DNA from: Cannabis sativa
Taxonomy: Eukaryota > Streptophyta > Magnoliopsida > Rosales > Cannabaceae
Reading direction: 5' to 3'
DNA: 64,000 nt
NCBI RefSeq assembly: GCF_029168945.1
Contig: NC_083608.1
Location: forward strand, 15,146,136-15,210,135
Shown piece by piece: positions 1 to 12,768 of this stretch (the stretch's first letter is position 1; each line of letters opens with the position of its first letter). Under the pieces are notes generated by a model. It did not search any database. It was not told where the DNA came from and was given only the letters and a program-made list of their open reading frames with translations. The translations under genes were made by a program, and so were the position numbers.

Positions 1-2811
1 TTTTTCTTCAGGGTCACCTTTAGGATTTTGTTGACTGCTTCCGCTTGACCGTTTGTTTGAGGTCTGGCCACCGCGGAGAAGCTTTTCACTACTCCGTGTT
101 GGTTGCAGAAGTCAATAAATTCTTCGCAATCGAATTGCTTTCCATTGTCAGAGACTATTTTGTGAGGCAGGCCATATCGACACACTATGTTTTTGATAAC
201 AAAGTCTAATGCTTTTTTAGCAGTTATGGTCTTCATGGGCTCAGCCTCTTTCCATTTGGTGAAGTAGTCTACCGCTACTATTGCATACTTTACTCCTCCT
301 TTTCCCGTTGGCAGGGACCCAATAAGATCTATTCCCCATACCGCAAAGGGCCAGGGACTAGTCATCAGGGTGATTTCATTTGGAGGAGCTCTCGGTATGT
401 TTGCGAACCTTTGACACGAATCACACTTTTGGACGTAGTCTATACAATCTTTTTTCATTGTTGGCCAGAAGTATCCCTGTCTCAATATTTTCTTTGAGAG
501 ACTGGGTCCTCCCGTATGATCTCCACAGAACCCTTCGTGGACCTCTAGCATGATTTGTCTAGCTTCAGGGTCCGATACACACCTTAAATAAGGCATGCTG
601 AGTCCTCTTCGGTAGAGAATTTGATCCATCATTACATAACGATGAGCCTGGTACTGAATCTTCCGAGACAGTTCCCTTTCTTGGGGCAACTCACCTTTTG
701 TTATGTATTTTATGATGGGGACCATCCAGCTGGGTTCTTGCCCAACCGTTATCGTGGCCTCTTTTATTTTGATGCTTGGCTCTGCCAAGCGTTCCACTGG
801 TACTACCCCCAACTCTTCGATTTCTCTATCTGAAGCTAACTTAGCCAGACAGTCCGCGTGAGCGTTCTTTTCTCGGGGGATTCTTTCTATTTTGTAGTCC
901 GTGAACTCGTGGAGCAGCTCCCGGACTATTGTTACATACGCGGCCATTCGCTCGCCACGTGTTTGGTATTCTCCCGATATCTGGTTTACGACCAGCTGGG
1001 AATCACTGTAGACCTCCACTCTTTTGGCTCCTACGGCTTTTGCTAATTTCAGCCCTGCTATTAGGGCTTCATACTCGGCCTCATTGTTCGAAGCTGCGAA
1101 GTCGAACCGTAGGGCCGCCTGGAGTCGCAGTTCGGTTGGTGATATCATTGCCACTTCGACTCCGGACCCATTTTCCTTGGAGGCTCCGTCCACAAATACT
1201 CTCCACGTGGGGATTGGCGGTACCGACATGTTCGCGGTTGCCTCGGCTTCGTTGCATTCAGTAATGAAGTCCGCCAAGGCTTGGCCTTTTATAGAAATTC
1301 GGGGAATGTAGTGCATGTCAAACTGACTTAGCTCCATTGCTCACTTGAGGAGCCTTCTGGATGCTTCAGGTTTTTGGAGGACTTGCCGGAGTGGGTGGTT
1401 GGTTAGTATCTTGATCGGATGTGCTTGGAAGTATGGCCTCAATTTCCTCGAGGCCATCAGGAGGCAAAAGACCAACTTTTCAATGATGGGGTACCTCGTT
1501 TCGGCTCCTATCATGCGCTTACTGACATAGTACACAGGGTGCTGAGTTTTCTCTTCTTCCCGGACTAGGGCAGCGCTGACCGCGTGTTTGGAGACAGCCA
1601 AATATAGAAACAGGTCTTCTCCGAGAACGGGTTTTGACAGGATAGGAGGCTTGGCCATGTGTTCTTTTAGTTTTTTAAATGCCTCCTCGCACTCGTCCGA
1701 CCACTCAAACTTTTGACACTTCTTCAGTATGTTGAACAAGGGAATGCACTTGTCTGTAGAACGTGAGATGAAGCGGCTTAGGGCAGCCACCTTTCCGGTC
1801 AGGCTCTGCACATCTTTGTGCTTTTTGGGGGATGGCATGCTCAAGAGAGCCTGGATTTTTTCCGGGTTTGCCTCAATCCCCCTCTGGCTGACGATGAAGC
1901 CCAGGAACTTCCCTGACTTGACCCCAAAGGTGCATTTCTTCGGGTTGAGCTTCATGCCGTATCTCCGGACTACTTCGAAACATTCCTCTAAGTCGTTCGC
2001 ATGGCTATTGCATGCTTTGGACTTGACGAGCATGTCATCTACATAAACCTCCATATTTCGTCCCAGGAGGCCTTTGAACATCCGGTTGACCATTCTCTGG
2101 TAGGTCGCTCCGGCGTTTTTCAGTCCGAAGGGCATGACTAGGTAACAGTATACCCCCTTATCGGTCCTGAAGCTAGTGCACTCCTGGTCTGCCGTATGCA
2201 TCTTTATTTGATTATACCCAGCATAGGCGTCCATGAAGGATAGTAGTTTGAATCCAGAAGTGGCGTCTACCATCTGGTCGATCCTGGGCAGCGGGAAGCA
2301 GTCCTTCGGACAAGCTTTGTTTAGATCAGTGAAATCTATACAAACTCGCCAAGTCCCGTTCGGCTTGGGTACCAGGACCGGATTGGCTAGCCATTCTGGA
2401 TAGTATACGTCGCGGATCATGCCGTTGGTCAAAAGCTTGTCCACCTCTTTCTCCAGAGCCTCGGCTTTCACCGAGTCGAGCGGGCGTCGCTTTTGCTGGA
2501 CTGGCGGCATGTCCGGATTGACGTTGAGTACGTGGGTGATGACATGGGGGCTTATGCCAGTCATGTCTTCTTGGCGCCATGCAAAGATGTCGATGGCGCC
2601 CTTCAGTGTTTTTATTATTTTCTCTTTTTCCTCCGGATCTAGGCTCTTTCCCAGCCGGAGTACTTTGGTGGAGTCGAGGTCGCACACTGATAATTCCTCG
2701 ACATCCTCCATTGGTTCCACAATTCTTTCGGACCCCACACGGGGGTCTAACTCATCTTCTTCAGCCACTTCTGGCTCAATGGATTCCCGGATCATCAATA
2801 CGGGCAGGTGG
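1..2811 (-). pseudogene. Gypsy pol region, copy A: RT, RNase H, second RNase H, integrase (partial)
   Basis: Reads leftwards from 2811. It shows an acidic linker, then the RT core with the motif YVDDM and the conserved block MPFGLKNAGATYQR, followed by the RT-linked RNase H. At 1341-1343 a TGA stands where copy B has a Trp codon (TGG), so translation should stop after the RT/RNase H part. Downstream of this stop I translated the minus strand to base 1 and saw no further stop. That part holds the second RNase H (VFVDGAS and YSDSQLV blocks), the integrase HHCC finger (HEGFCGDH ... CDSCQ) and integrase DDE blocks (GIDLIGSLP, DNGKQF, GQAEAVNK). The CDS is cut by the window edge inside integrase. 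In the ancestor it formed one continuous frame with the gag-protease portion to the right, now split by the solo LTR. Confidence 0.9.
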
Positions 2812-2816
2812 GTTGC

Positions 2817-4698
2817 TGTTGGGTTTTATGCCCTATATAAAACTCATTTCAATATAATCAGATTTGCTTATTAATATAGATCAGAAATAACATTTAATGT
2901 TGCATGGTTCACATGATTTATTTCATGATTATATGTACATAATGTATAAATTCATCTGAAACCCTTTTCACATACTTGATCCCGTTTTATTGTGCTGTCA
3001 ACACATTGGAAAGTAAACATGACTATGTGAATAAAGTTTCCTAGATTTATCAGACATAGGGTTTTACTGATATGATAATCTACAACAGAGTTTACTTGCA
3101 TTTGGAGAAGTGCTATGTTCTTTCCAGAGCATTGATTAAAGTAAAGCTCAGGTTGGATGCATGGAGTATGCATCGGAAGGGACCGATATTGAACTTTGAC
3201 TTAGATTTATTAAACTTACCGTAATATCTATTCAAGTCAATATCGCCTAGTTGATCCTAGATCAAATGATCTTAATCCTGATATGATTAGGCTCAATCTT
3301 GAAAGGCTATTCGTGTTCTTTGATTTGTTAGTTAAGCCTACTTTTAGGTCAGGGTGATACGTACATTTTGGGAACACGGTAGTGCAATTGAGTGGGAGCG
3401 CTATCATAAACATGGAATCTATAGCTTCTATCTGGCGAATAGTAAGCAAAGGATGATCTCCTTCGAGCTTGACCAAACGAACATAAATGGTGGAGTACTC
3501 ATTTCACATAAGCTGAAATATCATTTATACGGGGTCAAGTGTTTTAAGGAATAAATACATTGTAGGGTGTAACGGTAATTTAATCCCTTTACAGTGTAGA
3601 TCATTCATATAGAGGATCATTGATCACATTAGGATTATAACAATGGATAACTAATGATGTGTCTATATGGTAGAACATATAGAGCATTCTATATACTGAG
3701 AGTGCAATTCTAAGTTCTATGCGTGGATTCAACGAAGAATTAATAAGTTAGTGAATTTTAGTGCTAAATTCTTGATCTACTTATTGGAAGCTCGGTTATA
3801 TAGACCCATGGTCCCCCCACTAGTTGAGATAATATTGTTTGTAAGACTCATGTAATTGGTTTTGATTAATCAATTATAATTCACAAATTAGACTATGTCT
3901 ATTTGTGAAATTTTCACTAAGTAAGGGCGAAATTGTAAAGAAAGAGTTAACAGGGGCATATTTGTTAATTATGATACTTTGTATGGTGCAATTAATAAAT
4001 ATGATAAATGACAATATTATTTAATAATTATTTATAGTTATTAAATAGTTAGAATTGGCATTTAAATGATTGAATTAGGAAATTGGCATTTTTGAGAAAA
4101 TCAGATACAAAAGTGGTAAAATTGCAAAATTGCAAAAATCAAGGCCCAGTCCACCTAGCCTAGGGCCGACCACTTATGTTATTTTTTTAAATGATTTTTT
4201 TCATTATTTTAATGCCATATAATTCAAATCAAACCCTAGAGGAATGCTATAAATAGATAGTGAAGGCTTCAGGAAAATTACACTTTCTGAATCAGAAAAA
4301 CCTGAGCCTCCACTCTCTTCTCTAGCCGCCACTCTCTCTCTCTTTTCTTCCTCAATATTTCGAACCTCTCTTAGTGATTAGAGTAGTGCCCACACACATC
4401 AAGCAATACCTCAATCATAGTGAGGAAGATTGTGAAGAAAGATCAACAGCAAAGGAGATTCAGCATCAAGGATTCAGAGAAGAAGATCCAGGTTCAGATC
4501 TTGATAATACTCTGCTACAGAAAGGAATCAAGGGTTAGAGATCTGAACGGAAGGAGTCATTATAATTCCGCTGCACCCAATGTAAGGTTTCTTAAACTTT
4601 ATATGTGTTTAATTTATCGTTTTAGAAAGTTCATATTTAGGATGTTAATAAACATACTTGTGAGTAGATCTAAGATCCTGGTAAAATAATTTCCAACA
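2817..4698 (+). mobile_element. Solo LTR (1882 bp) inserted in gypsy copy A, TSD GTTGC
   Basis: Starts TGTTGG and ends CCAACA, a perfect 6-bp inverted terminus of TG...CA type. It is flanked by a perfect 5-bp direct repeat, GTTGC at 2812-2816 and at 4699-4703. The uninterrupted gypsy sequence at about 39317-39330 (copy B) shows the empty site. The sequence matches the LTR at 61621-63510 nearly base for base, and that copy is followed by a primer-binding site, which fixes the orientation as plus. No internal region or second LTR is present, so it most likely arose by recombination between the two LTRs of a full insertion. It contains a TATAAATA box at 4248-4255. Small ORFs in it have no recognisable product. 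Confidence 0.95.
4248..4255 (+). promoter_or_regulatory. TATA box of the solo LTR promoter
   Basis: TATAAATA lies in a stretch that is conserved in the sister LTR at 63051-63058. It sits about 440 bp before the LTR 3' end and is followed by a pyrimidine-rich leader (from about 4310). This is the usual place for the U3/R promoter of a plant LTR. Confidence 0.65.
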
Positions 4699-7376
4699 GT
4701 TGCAACATTGTAACATTGCCTTGCCTCCCCTTGATTTCCTCTCACCGTCCCTATTCCAGCTTCCTGGGTAGGAAACTTTAAGCACAGGTGCCGAATGGAT
4801 GTGACCGCGCCAAAATCTACCAAGGCCGGTCGGCCGAGGATCGCGTTGTAAGCAGTTGGACAGTCCACCACCATGAAAGTGCAGTATTTAAATGTGCTCT
4901 GGGGGGTGTCTGGGCACAAGGTGACTGGAAGTCTTACTTTTCCCATCAGGATAAGTGTCGTCCCATTAAACCCTGTGAGTTGGGACCCACTGGGCGAGAG
5001 GTCTCGGTCCGTCAAGCCTATTGCGGTGAAGGCCTCCTTGAAGAGTAGGTTCACGGAACTTCCATTGTCGATTAAGACTCTGGCCACCACTTTATTAGCG
5101 ATGGGGGTCTCTATGACCAATGGGTCATGATGAGGGAAGCGCACCGTCTTGGCGTCTTCTTCCGTGAACGTGATGGGTTGGTCCATCAGCCGGGGCCTTT
5201 GAGCTGGGAGTTGAGTAACCTCCCAAACCTCATTATGTTTCATGGCCCTTCTGTATCGCTTGAGCTCCTTGCGAGTAGTTCCTCCGATATGGGGACCTCC
5301 GGAGATCATGGCTACCCTCCCGTTAGGTCTGGGCGGCAGACCGGGGATGTGCTGGGCGTCGCCTGCGGGAGCCACTGGAGCTAACGCTCCTGCTGTATCC
5401 CACGGTGTTCCCTGGGGCACACCCACTGTCGCGTGGCCTGGATTGAGGTGAGGCAGCCTATTTTTGATCCACTCATAGAGGTGGCCCAACCGAATTAAGT
5501 TTTCAATCTCGTCCTTGAGATTTTTGCATTCAGTGGTGCTATGACCAATGTCGTTGTGGTACTCGCATCTTTTGCTCAGATCTCTCCGGGAGCTATCCTT
5601 GTACAATGGTTGTGGTCTCCGGTAGTGTGTATTTTGCCTAGTAGCAAAGTACACACGCTCTTGGGAGTCCGACAGCTCCGTGTATTGGGTGTACTGGGGA
5701 GTGTACCCCCTTGTCTGGCGCTTCTCCCCCGTCCGGGTGCTGCCCTTGGAGGACCTTTTACTCCTCGAGCCCTGGGAAGGGCCTGCCAGGCTAGCGGTCG
5801 GAGCAGAGTGCGAAGGAGTTTGTCCATTCGTCCCGGACGGATTGCCGAAACGGGATGACGCTGGCGCCAAGGCCTGGCCCTGGCTATATCCGGGGGTGGC
5901 AGAGAATTGTATGTCGCTTGTCTGTGGAGTTGCGGTCGGGGCAATACCTGAGGGCGATACTCCGGGCATGTACCCTGCTATCCCGGTGGGATAGTATCCT
6001 CCATAAGCCACTATTTGGGCTTCTTCGAGGTTAATATATTTTTGGACTATCTTCTGGAAGTCCTGAAGGCTAGCAGCTCCTTCTTGCTGTAGTTCATTCC
6101 AGAAAGGAGTCCCCGTACGGATGCCTGCTTGGAGAAGCGCAAGCTGTTGTTCGTCGTCGACTTTCTTGGTTTTCGAGGCTTCCTCTCGGAACCTCTTTAT
6201 ATAGTTTTTCAAGGTCTCGGTGGGCAGTTGCTTGATGTTGGTCAAGGCACTGACCTCCAAGTTGACCTTTCTTGCGGCGACAAACTGTCTCCGAAAATTG
6301 GTCTGTAGCATGTTCCAACAGCCCACGGATCCTGGTTCCAGCTTCTTGAACCATTCCTCTGCAGACCCACTTAAAGTAAGCAGGAAGCACAGACATTTGG
6401 CGTCATTGCTGACTCTCATGACCGTCATGACACGGTTGAACTGTGATAAGTGGTCGCTTGGATCAGAGTTCCCGGTATAAGCTGCCATTTCGGGCATCTT
6501 GAAGTTCTTAGGGAGCTCCGCCTCCAGGATGTGCTTAGCACATGGCTCCCGGTCCTCGCTATCTGAGTCAGAGTCGTCCCCTTTCTGTCTTCGGGAGACT
6601 CGGGCAATGTCTTTTCGAAGTATGGCGAGTTCCGCCATAATTCCTTCATTTAACGTACCCGTGGAGACCGCGGGTCCGTATCTTTTTTGGTCAAGGTGAT
6701 CCCGGAAGTCACCTTGGTTCCCATTAATTTGATTTCTCAGATCAACGGGAGGACATCTCTGTCCTCTTCTTCCCCTACCCCCGGGCTCTTGGTGCACGAA
6801 AACGCTCTTTTGGTCCTCTCGATCCTGAGGGCCAAAGCTCCCTTTTTGGGGCTTGCCCCTCTGCGGACCTTTCCCCCTAGGGAAATCTGAGCGGACCTTT
6901 CGCGGATCCTGCGCCTTTTTCTTTCGCCCTGGGGTAGAGGTAGGGTTTTTTGTTTGGTTCCCTTTATCAGGGTACCTTATAGGACTAGGTTCCCTAGACT
7001 TCTGCTGTTGGGAACTAGGCGAGGACGTCTCTGGTTCCTTGCCAAGTCCAGCAGTCATTGCCTTGGGATGCACGTGAATGCCAGCCGCCTCCATGGCTTT
7101 TTGCATGGCCAGCATCACTTCTTGCATTTTTTGGTTTTGTGCTTTCTGAGCTTCGATCTCGGCTTCGTGATCAATAGCTTTTTGCCTGAGAAGCACCAAC
7201 TCTGAGTAACTGCCTTCGTCGTAGGCATACTCCTCGAGGTTTCTCTCGTAGTCATCATCTGGAATTCCTTCTTCTTCCTCGGAACCCTCAGCTGCTCTTG
7301 AGGCTACATCTTCCTCATTTGGGTCTTGAGCATCTTCTAGTGGGCGAGGCTGATGAGTACTTCTAGTCTCCACCAT
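4699..7376 (-). pseudogene. Gypsy gag-protease, copy A (split from pol by the solo LTR)
   Basis: The start is taken at 7376 because the sequence MVETRST is also the start of copy B; the open frame extends a further 28 codons upstream. Parts in order: a charged N-terminus; a heptad-like helix (EIEAQKAQNQKMQEVMLAMQ); a basic Pro/Arg-rich segment; a retrotransposon gag core (SGSAEEWFKKLEPGSVGCW, then LPTETLKNYIKRFREEASK); a zinc knuckle variant C-x2-H-x4-H-x4-C (CEYHNDIGHSTTEC); and an aspartic protease active site LIDNGSSVN. About 150 residues after the protease the frame runs into the solo LTR and then reads unrelated residues to a stop at 4614. The product would be the capsid-like and protease portion of a single Gag-Pol polyprotein. 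No other frame break was seen here. Confidence 0.9.
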
Positions 7377-7417
7377 GTTTGTGAAGTCAAGTGTTCGTTT
7401 ACAGTAGCTTTCTTCAG

Positions 7418-7435
7418 CTCTCAATGAAAGCACCA
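7418..7435 (-). other. Putative primer-binding site, gypsy copy A
   Basis: Three bases inside the 5' LTR the minus strand reads TGGTGCTTTCATTGAGAG, beginning with the TGG that pairs with the CCA end of a tRNA. The same 18 bases occupy the same place in copy B (42044-42061). I could not assign the tRNA species from memory. Confidence 0.6.
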
Positions 7436-7438
7436 AAA

Positions 7439-8227
7439 TGTTGACCGAGGTTTTCGGCAACTAATAAAATATTATAAAGTTATAGAGCTGTAAGAAAATT
7501 AGAGAAGGATTTTTACGTGGTTGGGGCGTTAATGAGCCTTAGTCCACGAGTCTTTGTTATTTATGGATGTATTTAATACAAAGAATGTATTTGGTGAGTG
7601 TTTCACCCTTATAAATACAGAGAATGTTCTTGGTGAGTATTTACTCTTCTTGCTCTTATGCAGCCCAAGATTCTCGATCCCATTTAATGAGCTTTGAGGG
7701 GGTATTTATAGTATTTTTGGTGGGGTGATCCCCAGAACTATCTGTACAAATGTATCTGTAAGTATCCATAAAGTTGGGCATTCCCAATGAATATACCATG
7801 AGTAATGCATGGTCAAATCCCTAGGTGCTGTAGGGCTTTTATGTGGAGTGTCCTTATTGTCTTTTGACTGATGTGACTCTTCACAGTGTAGCCGTCGCTA
7901 GACTTAAATGATCATTACTTTGTAGCTGCTGGTTGGGGGTTGCGTCGTCAGACTTTATTGCGTGTAGCAGTCCCAACACGCTTCCTCCCATGCGGCATTA
8001 AATGCGACTTGATTGCTCAGGAGAAACCTGACACTTCGCGGAGATGCCTTAACATTACTTCGAGCTTCCGGGAGCATATGGGGTTCCATATGCCTTCTCC
8101 GGGAGCTACGTCCTGGAAGCCACCTTACGGCATAAAGACTTAGCAAATATTTTTGGATTGTACATTGCTTGATCTACGTGTCCTTGTTTGGTTGGTCCAC
8201 GTATATTGGGCAAAATCAGGGGCAACA
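7439..8227 (-). repeat. 5' LTR of gypsy copy A (789 bp)
   Basis: Reads TGTTG...CAACA on the plus strand, a 5-bp inverted terminus. It aligns throughout with the two LTRs of copy B (30511-31291 and 42065-42845) but differs clearly more from them than they do from each other, so this is an older insertion or a different subfamily member. Confidence 0.92.
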
Positions 8228-9384
8228 GAAATATATATAATAATAACAACAAATAAAAATAAAAATATATAGGATGCTAATAAAATTATATATCATGTTA
8301 ATAAAAGTACAATAGAAAATATAACTTAAATATTATTTAAAAAAATTATATACCGTAAAACAAAAAATACATATACCATTCACCAAAACATATATACAAA
8401 AAATAATAATAATAAAAATATAGATTATTAATATATATATATGTATGTATACTATACTAACCAAATTATATACTACAATTAAAATATATATACCATGACC
8501 ATTGTATATAATAAAATAAAAACTAATTAAATATTATTTAAAATAAATAATCATACGATCAAAAAATATAAAAATAATAATTAAATATATGTAGCATGAC
8601 AATAAAATTATATACATATATTAAAATAGTTTTATTATGCTAATAAAATTATATACCACTATTATACATATCATAATAAAAAATAAATATCATCTAAGAA
8701 TAATAATATACCATACAATAAAATAGAAATATACCGTACAACAAAATCTATATACCCACAACCCAAAACAATTCATAAAAAATTAAAAAAATTGACATAA
8801 CTTTTAAATAAAAAAGATTTAAACAAAACTAATATAGATATACCATAATGTTTAAATAATTTGCTTCTAATTCTAAAAAAAAAAAAGAAAATTAATGATT
8901 TTGAAATAAGGACATTTACTAACATAGTCTTATGATTAAGGGTCATTTGTTATATTTTTTTGAAATGAGGACATAAACTAACATAGTCTTATGATTTGGG
9001 GCCATTTACTACAATTTTCTATTAAAAAACCGATCTAATCCAATTAGTAATTGGATCGGATGATGATTTTCCAAATCCAATTACTAATTGGATTGGATCG
9101 GATGAGAAAAAAAAGATTAAATTGGATCGGATGCCCACCCCTAATATCTGATTTAATGAGAAAAGAGTCTCATAGTCAAAGATAGTGAATGAGCACTAAA
9201 TACCTTACACAAGGGTAAATATTTAAGGGGACTTTTCACTTATATACCTAAATCTAATAATAATGACACTAATAACCAAAATCAAATTAATTATATAAAC
9301 ACGGAGCAAAACATACCAAAACGGAAAAAGTATTACCATTGTTCAGGTTTTACTTATTTATTTTGTCTTATTTATAGACATTTA
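8228..9384. other. AT-rich spacer without a gene
   Basis: I see no coding frame. It is dominated by A/T runs and TATA tracts. At 8895-9000 a block of about 70 bp containing ACTAACATAGTCTTATGATT occurs twice in direct orientation. At 9040-9105 the palindromic word CCAATTAGTAATTGG is followed by a near copy. Confidence 0.6.
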
Positions 9385-9701
9385 GAGCATGTTTGGTATT
9401 GCATTTTGTTTTTTGTTTTAAAAAATTGTTTTTAGAAATGAGAACAAAAAATAGTTTTTGAAGTTTTTAAACACAAGTCACGTTTGGCTAGTGATTTTTA
9501 AAAACAATATTGACCAAAAGTGAATTGGTTTTTAAAACAGAAAACAACATTTTGTTGTTTTCAAAATTTTTGTTTTTTGTAACTTTGTTTTCTGAAAACT
9601 GTTTTTAAAAAACAAGGCCAAACAAGCCAAATTGTTTTAAAAACAATTTTCTGTTTTTAAAAACAAAAAACAGTTTTTTAGTTATGATGCCAAACATGCA
9701 C
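9385..9701. mobile_element. Tourist/PIF-Harbinger-like MITE (317 bp, TSD TTA)
   Basis: The left end GAGCATGTTTGGTAT and the reverse complement of the right end GTGCATGTTTGGCAT form an imperfect terminal inverted repeat. Both ends are followed by T/A-rich arms that continue the fold. TTA flanks both sides (9382-9384 and 9702-9704), the 3-bp duplication typical of PIF/Harbinger elements. It has no coding capacity. The class is inferred from the TSD and size. Confidence 0.7.
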
Positions 9702-9896
9702 TTATATTTTTAATAAAGAAAATAATAAGTCTCTCCTAAAAAGACACATTCATTTCTCTCTCCCCATCGATTTTCTATATTTTTTTTCTCAAAAAATTAT
9801 TTATTTTATTTCCTCAACATTAAAAATAAATTTCATCTCCGCCATTAATCATTTTGACATAAAGTTGATATCATTAGAATTCAAATATCTCCAACG

Positions 9897-10191
9897 TCAC
9901 ATTGGAGATGGATAGTCTTGTTACTGTCCAAGCTCTCAGGAGTTCTATAACTATGGTTTTTCCGTTTGGTAGTTGTATTGAGGAGTGCAAATCTCTTCTT
10001 TCCAACTTGAATAATGTTAATTCGTTTTGTTAAACGATCTGCTAATCGTGTTGCTTATGCTTTTGCTCAAGTTTCATGGTTACATGCTGATTGTAGTTAT
10101 TCGGTTTCCTCCATTCCGAGTAACATCTTTGATGTAATTGAGCAAGAAATGCATTAATAAAATCATCATCTTTAATTCAAAAAAAAAAAAA
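9897..10191 (+). pseudogene. LINE 3' remnant: RNase H-like C-terminus with poly(A)
   Basis: The first frame reads EMDSLVTVQALRSS, then after a shift near 10018 a second frame reads FVKRSANRVAYAFAQVS and ends at a stop (10154-10156). The block VKRSANRVA is typical of the RNase H-like domain at the C-terminus of plant LINE polyproteins and related host genes. A short 3' UTR and an A-run (about 10179-10190) follow, as expected for target-primed retroposition. Only about the last 85 codons remain, so the insertion is 5'-truncated and frameshifted. Confidence 0.7.
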
Positions 10192-12402
10192 TTAAAATTA
10201 ATCATTTTAAAATGTAACAAATATATTTTTTTTTTGTCAAACATGAAAAAATAATCATAATTAAGAGCAACATTTCATTTTCTTTTATAATTTATTATAA
10301 ATAAATAACTAAATTTTAAAATTTAAATAAAATTAAGTTTACTAATAATTTTATTAGTTACTATAAATATTTTATTATTTTATATATAAAAACTAAATAA
10401 AAAAGTTTATTTTAACATGTAATTTTTATAATTTTTTTTAATTTATAAAGAAACTAAATCGTATCTTAATATAATTAGTTACGTATCAAATTATTTTAAT
10501 TAAAATTATATTATTTTATTGTTTAAGATACTTTTATATTACTTTTTATATTACTTTTTATTTGTAGTAATAATATTTTTATTACCTTCAAAATTTATTT
10601 GAGAATTTAATAGGTACAATAAAGTTACTATAGTTATTATTTATTAGTAAAATTATTAGTTTTAATATAATGTTGAAGATATTATTTGGTTGCTTATAAG
10701 TTTTATAGATAAATATTAAATAAATTTATATTAAGTACAATCATTTAGTAACTTCAATATATATAATAAAACAATAGACTAATATATAAAGTTAGTTTGT
10801 CCATTAGTTTTTTTAAATTATAAATTTGGGTTTTTTTTGTTAATAAAATATTAAAAAAAAAAAAACTTGATGACTTTTGATGATAGCTAGTAGTATTTTT
10901 TTTTTTTAAAACTCAATGATAGTAGTATTACTAGTATTTATAAAATATTTTTTTAGTGACTCATAAAATTGATTGGTATATTATATTTTGTTTGAGTTAA
11001 AAATTTGATTTATTTTATTATAAAAAAAAACTAAAAAGTTATATCTACTATTTTTTTTTTCTATAGAAACCTACCTAAATGGTTCAACAAAATTAACTTA
11101 TTTAAAATATTATATGTTTTTTTTTTTTAAATATGAACAATAAAATACTTTTTAGTAACTCTTGAAACTTGAAAGTGAATGAAATAACATATTTAATTTT
11201 GTTGATTTTAAAATTTAGTTAATTAAAAAAAAAAAGAAACTAATACTTATTGTTTTTTTTTTTATTTTGGTCATGCGAAAAATATATACACGCTTATCAA
11301 AATAGTTTTGAAAAGTATATTCTAATTATATAATATTTTTAAGTTAAATAATTAAGTTTGAAAAAATTTATTTAATTTTCTTGATAAAAAAATAAAAGAA
11401 AGTGAAACAGTAAATGTCATTTAATTAAGAGGAAAAGACAAAAACTTAAAAAATAAAAAATTAAATAAGAAAGTCAAGTTATTGTTAGGAAAAAAAAAAA
11501 GCAGAGACTAGATACAGTTGAAAAAAAGAAGAAGAAAAGAAAAGAGTTGAAAGATTGACTCTATGCCTAGTAAAACAAATAGATAGTAATTTTCGGTATA
11601 TGCATATGACAAATTATTAAAAAATATCCACATTCACAGCATTAAAATGTTAGAGCATATTTTTGTAAATATTTTATAAAGTATGTATTTCGGGCTAATT
11701 TTCTCAATATTTAATTAGCGGGTGAGAAGTAAATCATATATATGGAGTTTATTGATAAACTTCTTTTGCACGTAACTATATATATAAAAGGAAACATGTT
11801 ACATTCTTATTTAGCTCCCACAAATTATATTACGGAGTTTATGATTTTTTTTATTCTTTTCTATTTTACTTTCCTTTGAATATATTTTTAGTTTTTTTCC
11901 TTTTGAAGAAGAAAATAGTGTCAGTTGACATCAATGATTTTTAAGATTTTCTCAGTTATTAATTCTTAATGATACAAATTTAATGAGTAGAGTTAACACG
12001 AGAAAAGGGGTTAACAATTCTCATTTTTTTTTTTTTGGAAAATACTTTAACATTCTAATTAATTAAAGTAAATTGTGGCTAAACTCTGTTACTTTATATT
12101 CTCCAGCATTTAACCTTAAATTCAATTTTTTTACAGTCAAACCCACTAAATAATTTAGTTTTCTCATCCACGTGGACCTAGACTTTAGTTGCCAGGGCAC
12201 TATCCTAAATAAATGCCATGTCATTCAATAAGCAATTAAATGAAAAAAAATTAAGTTAAATGAAAATCAAAATTAAATTAAACACAATATAAAATCAAAA
12301 TTAAAACATTTAAAAAAGAATTTTTTTTAAAACATACTTTGAGAAGCTCCATAAACGAATGAAGACGAACCTAGACGAAAATAGTAATGGAACTTGTGAA
12401 AT
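10192..12402. other. AT-rich spacer without a gene
   Basis: Very A/T-rich, with many A or T homopolymers of 8-12 bases. I find no open frame with recognisable protein similarity, no clear terminal repeats and no RNA gene. It ends at the CACTA element, with AAT just before the element. Confidence 0.6.
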
Positions 12403-12765
12403 CACTACAACAATTTTGATAATTAGGGGCGGACCTATTACCGGCGGGGAAGGTCCGCCCCTAATAATAAGGTTATTACCGGCGGATTTAGGGGGTCCGC
12501 CGGTATTAGTGTTTATTTTTTTAAAAAATTAAAAATATAATTAAAAAATATTAATATCGGCGGGGTACCAGTATTAGCGGCAGACAACCCCTGCCGGTAT
12601 TTACGAGGCACCATTAATGCGGGAAAATACCCGCCCATTAATTTAAATTAGAATTAGCGGCGGATCAATACCGGCGAGGATCCACCGCTAATTCTAATTA
12701 AATATTATTTTTTGTATTAATAACGGCGGGGTCCAGTATTAGCGGCGGACCCCCACCGGTAATGT
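12403..12765 (+). repeat. CACTA left terminus and subterminal repeats
   Basis: Starts with the terminal inverted repeat. It then carries many copies, in both orientations, of a GC-rich word such as TACCGGCGG, GGCGGACC and GTCCGCCGGTA, separated by AT-rich spacers of 20-60 bp. In En/Spm elements such subterminal arrays bind the element's own DNA-binding protein; that role is inferred here. Confidence 0.85.
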
Positions 12766-12768
12766 TTC

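Larger units (their letters stand above)
1..8227 (-). mobile_element. Ty3/gypsy LTR retrotransposon, Tat/Retand-like, copy A (left end outside window)
   Basis: The element reads on the minus strand: 5' LTR (7439-8227), primer-binding site, gag-protease, then reverse transcriptase, two RNase H domains and integrase. It runs off the left window edge before the end of integrase, so the 3' part and 3' LTR are not visible. It is a close relative of the complete copy at 30511-42845, as the same proteins and LTR start can be aligned by eye. A second RNase H-like domain after the first one places it in the Tat group of plant gypsy elements. It is dead as it stands: a solo LTR interrupts the gag-pol frame at 2817-4698 and there is an in-frame stop at 1341-1343. 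The right flank after the LTR is GAAAT; the matching duplication would lie outside the window. Confidence 0.9.

Noticed and set aside
2419..2874. Plus-strand open frames over the gypsy pol of copies A and B
   Set aside because: They mirror the minus-strand RT coding region and show no protein domain; they are shadows.
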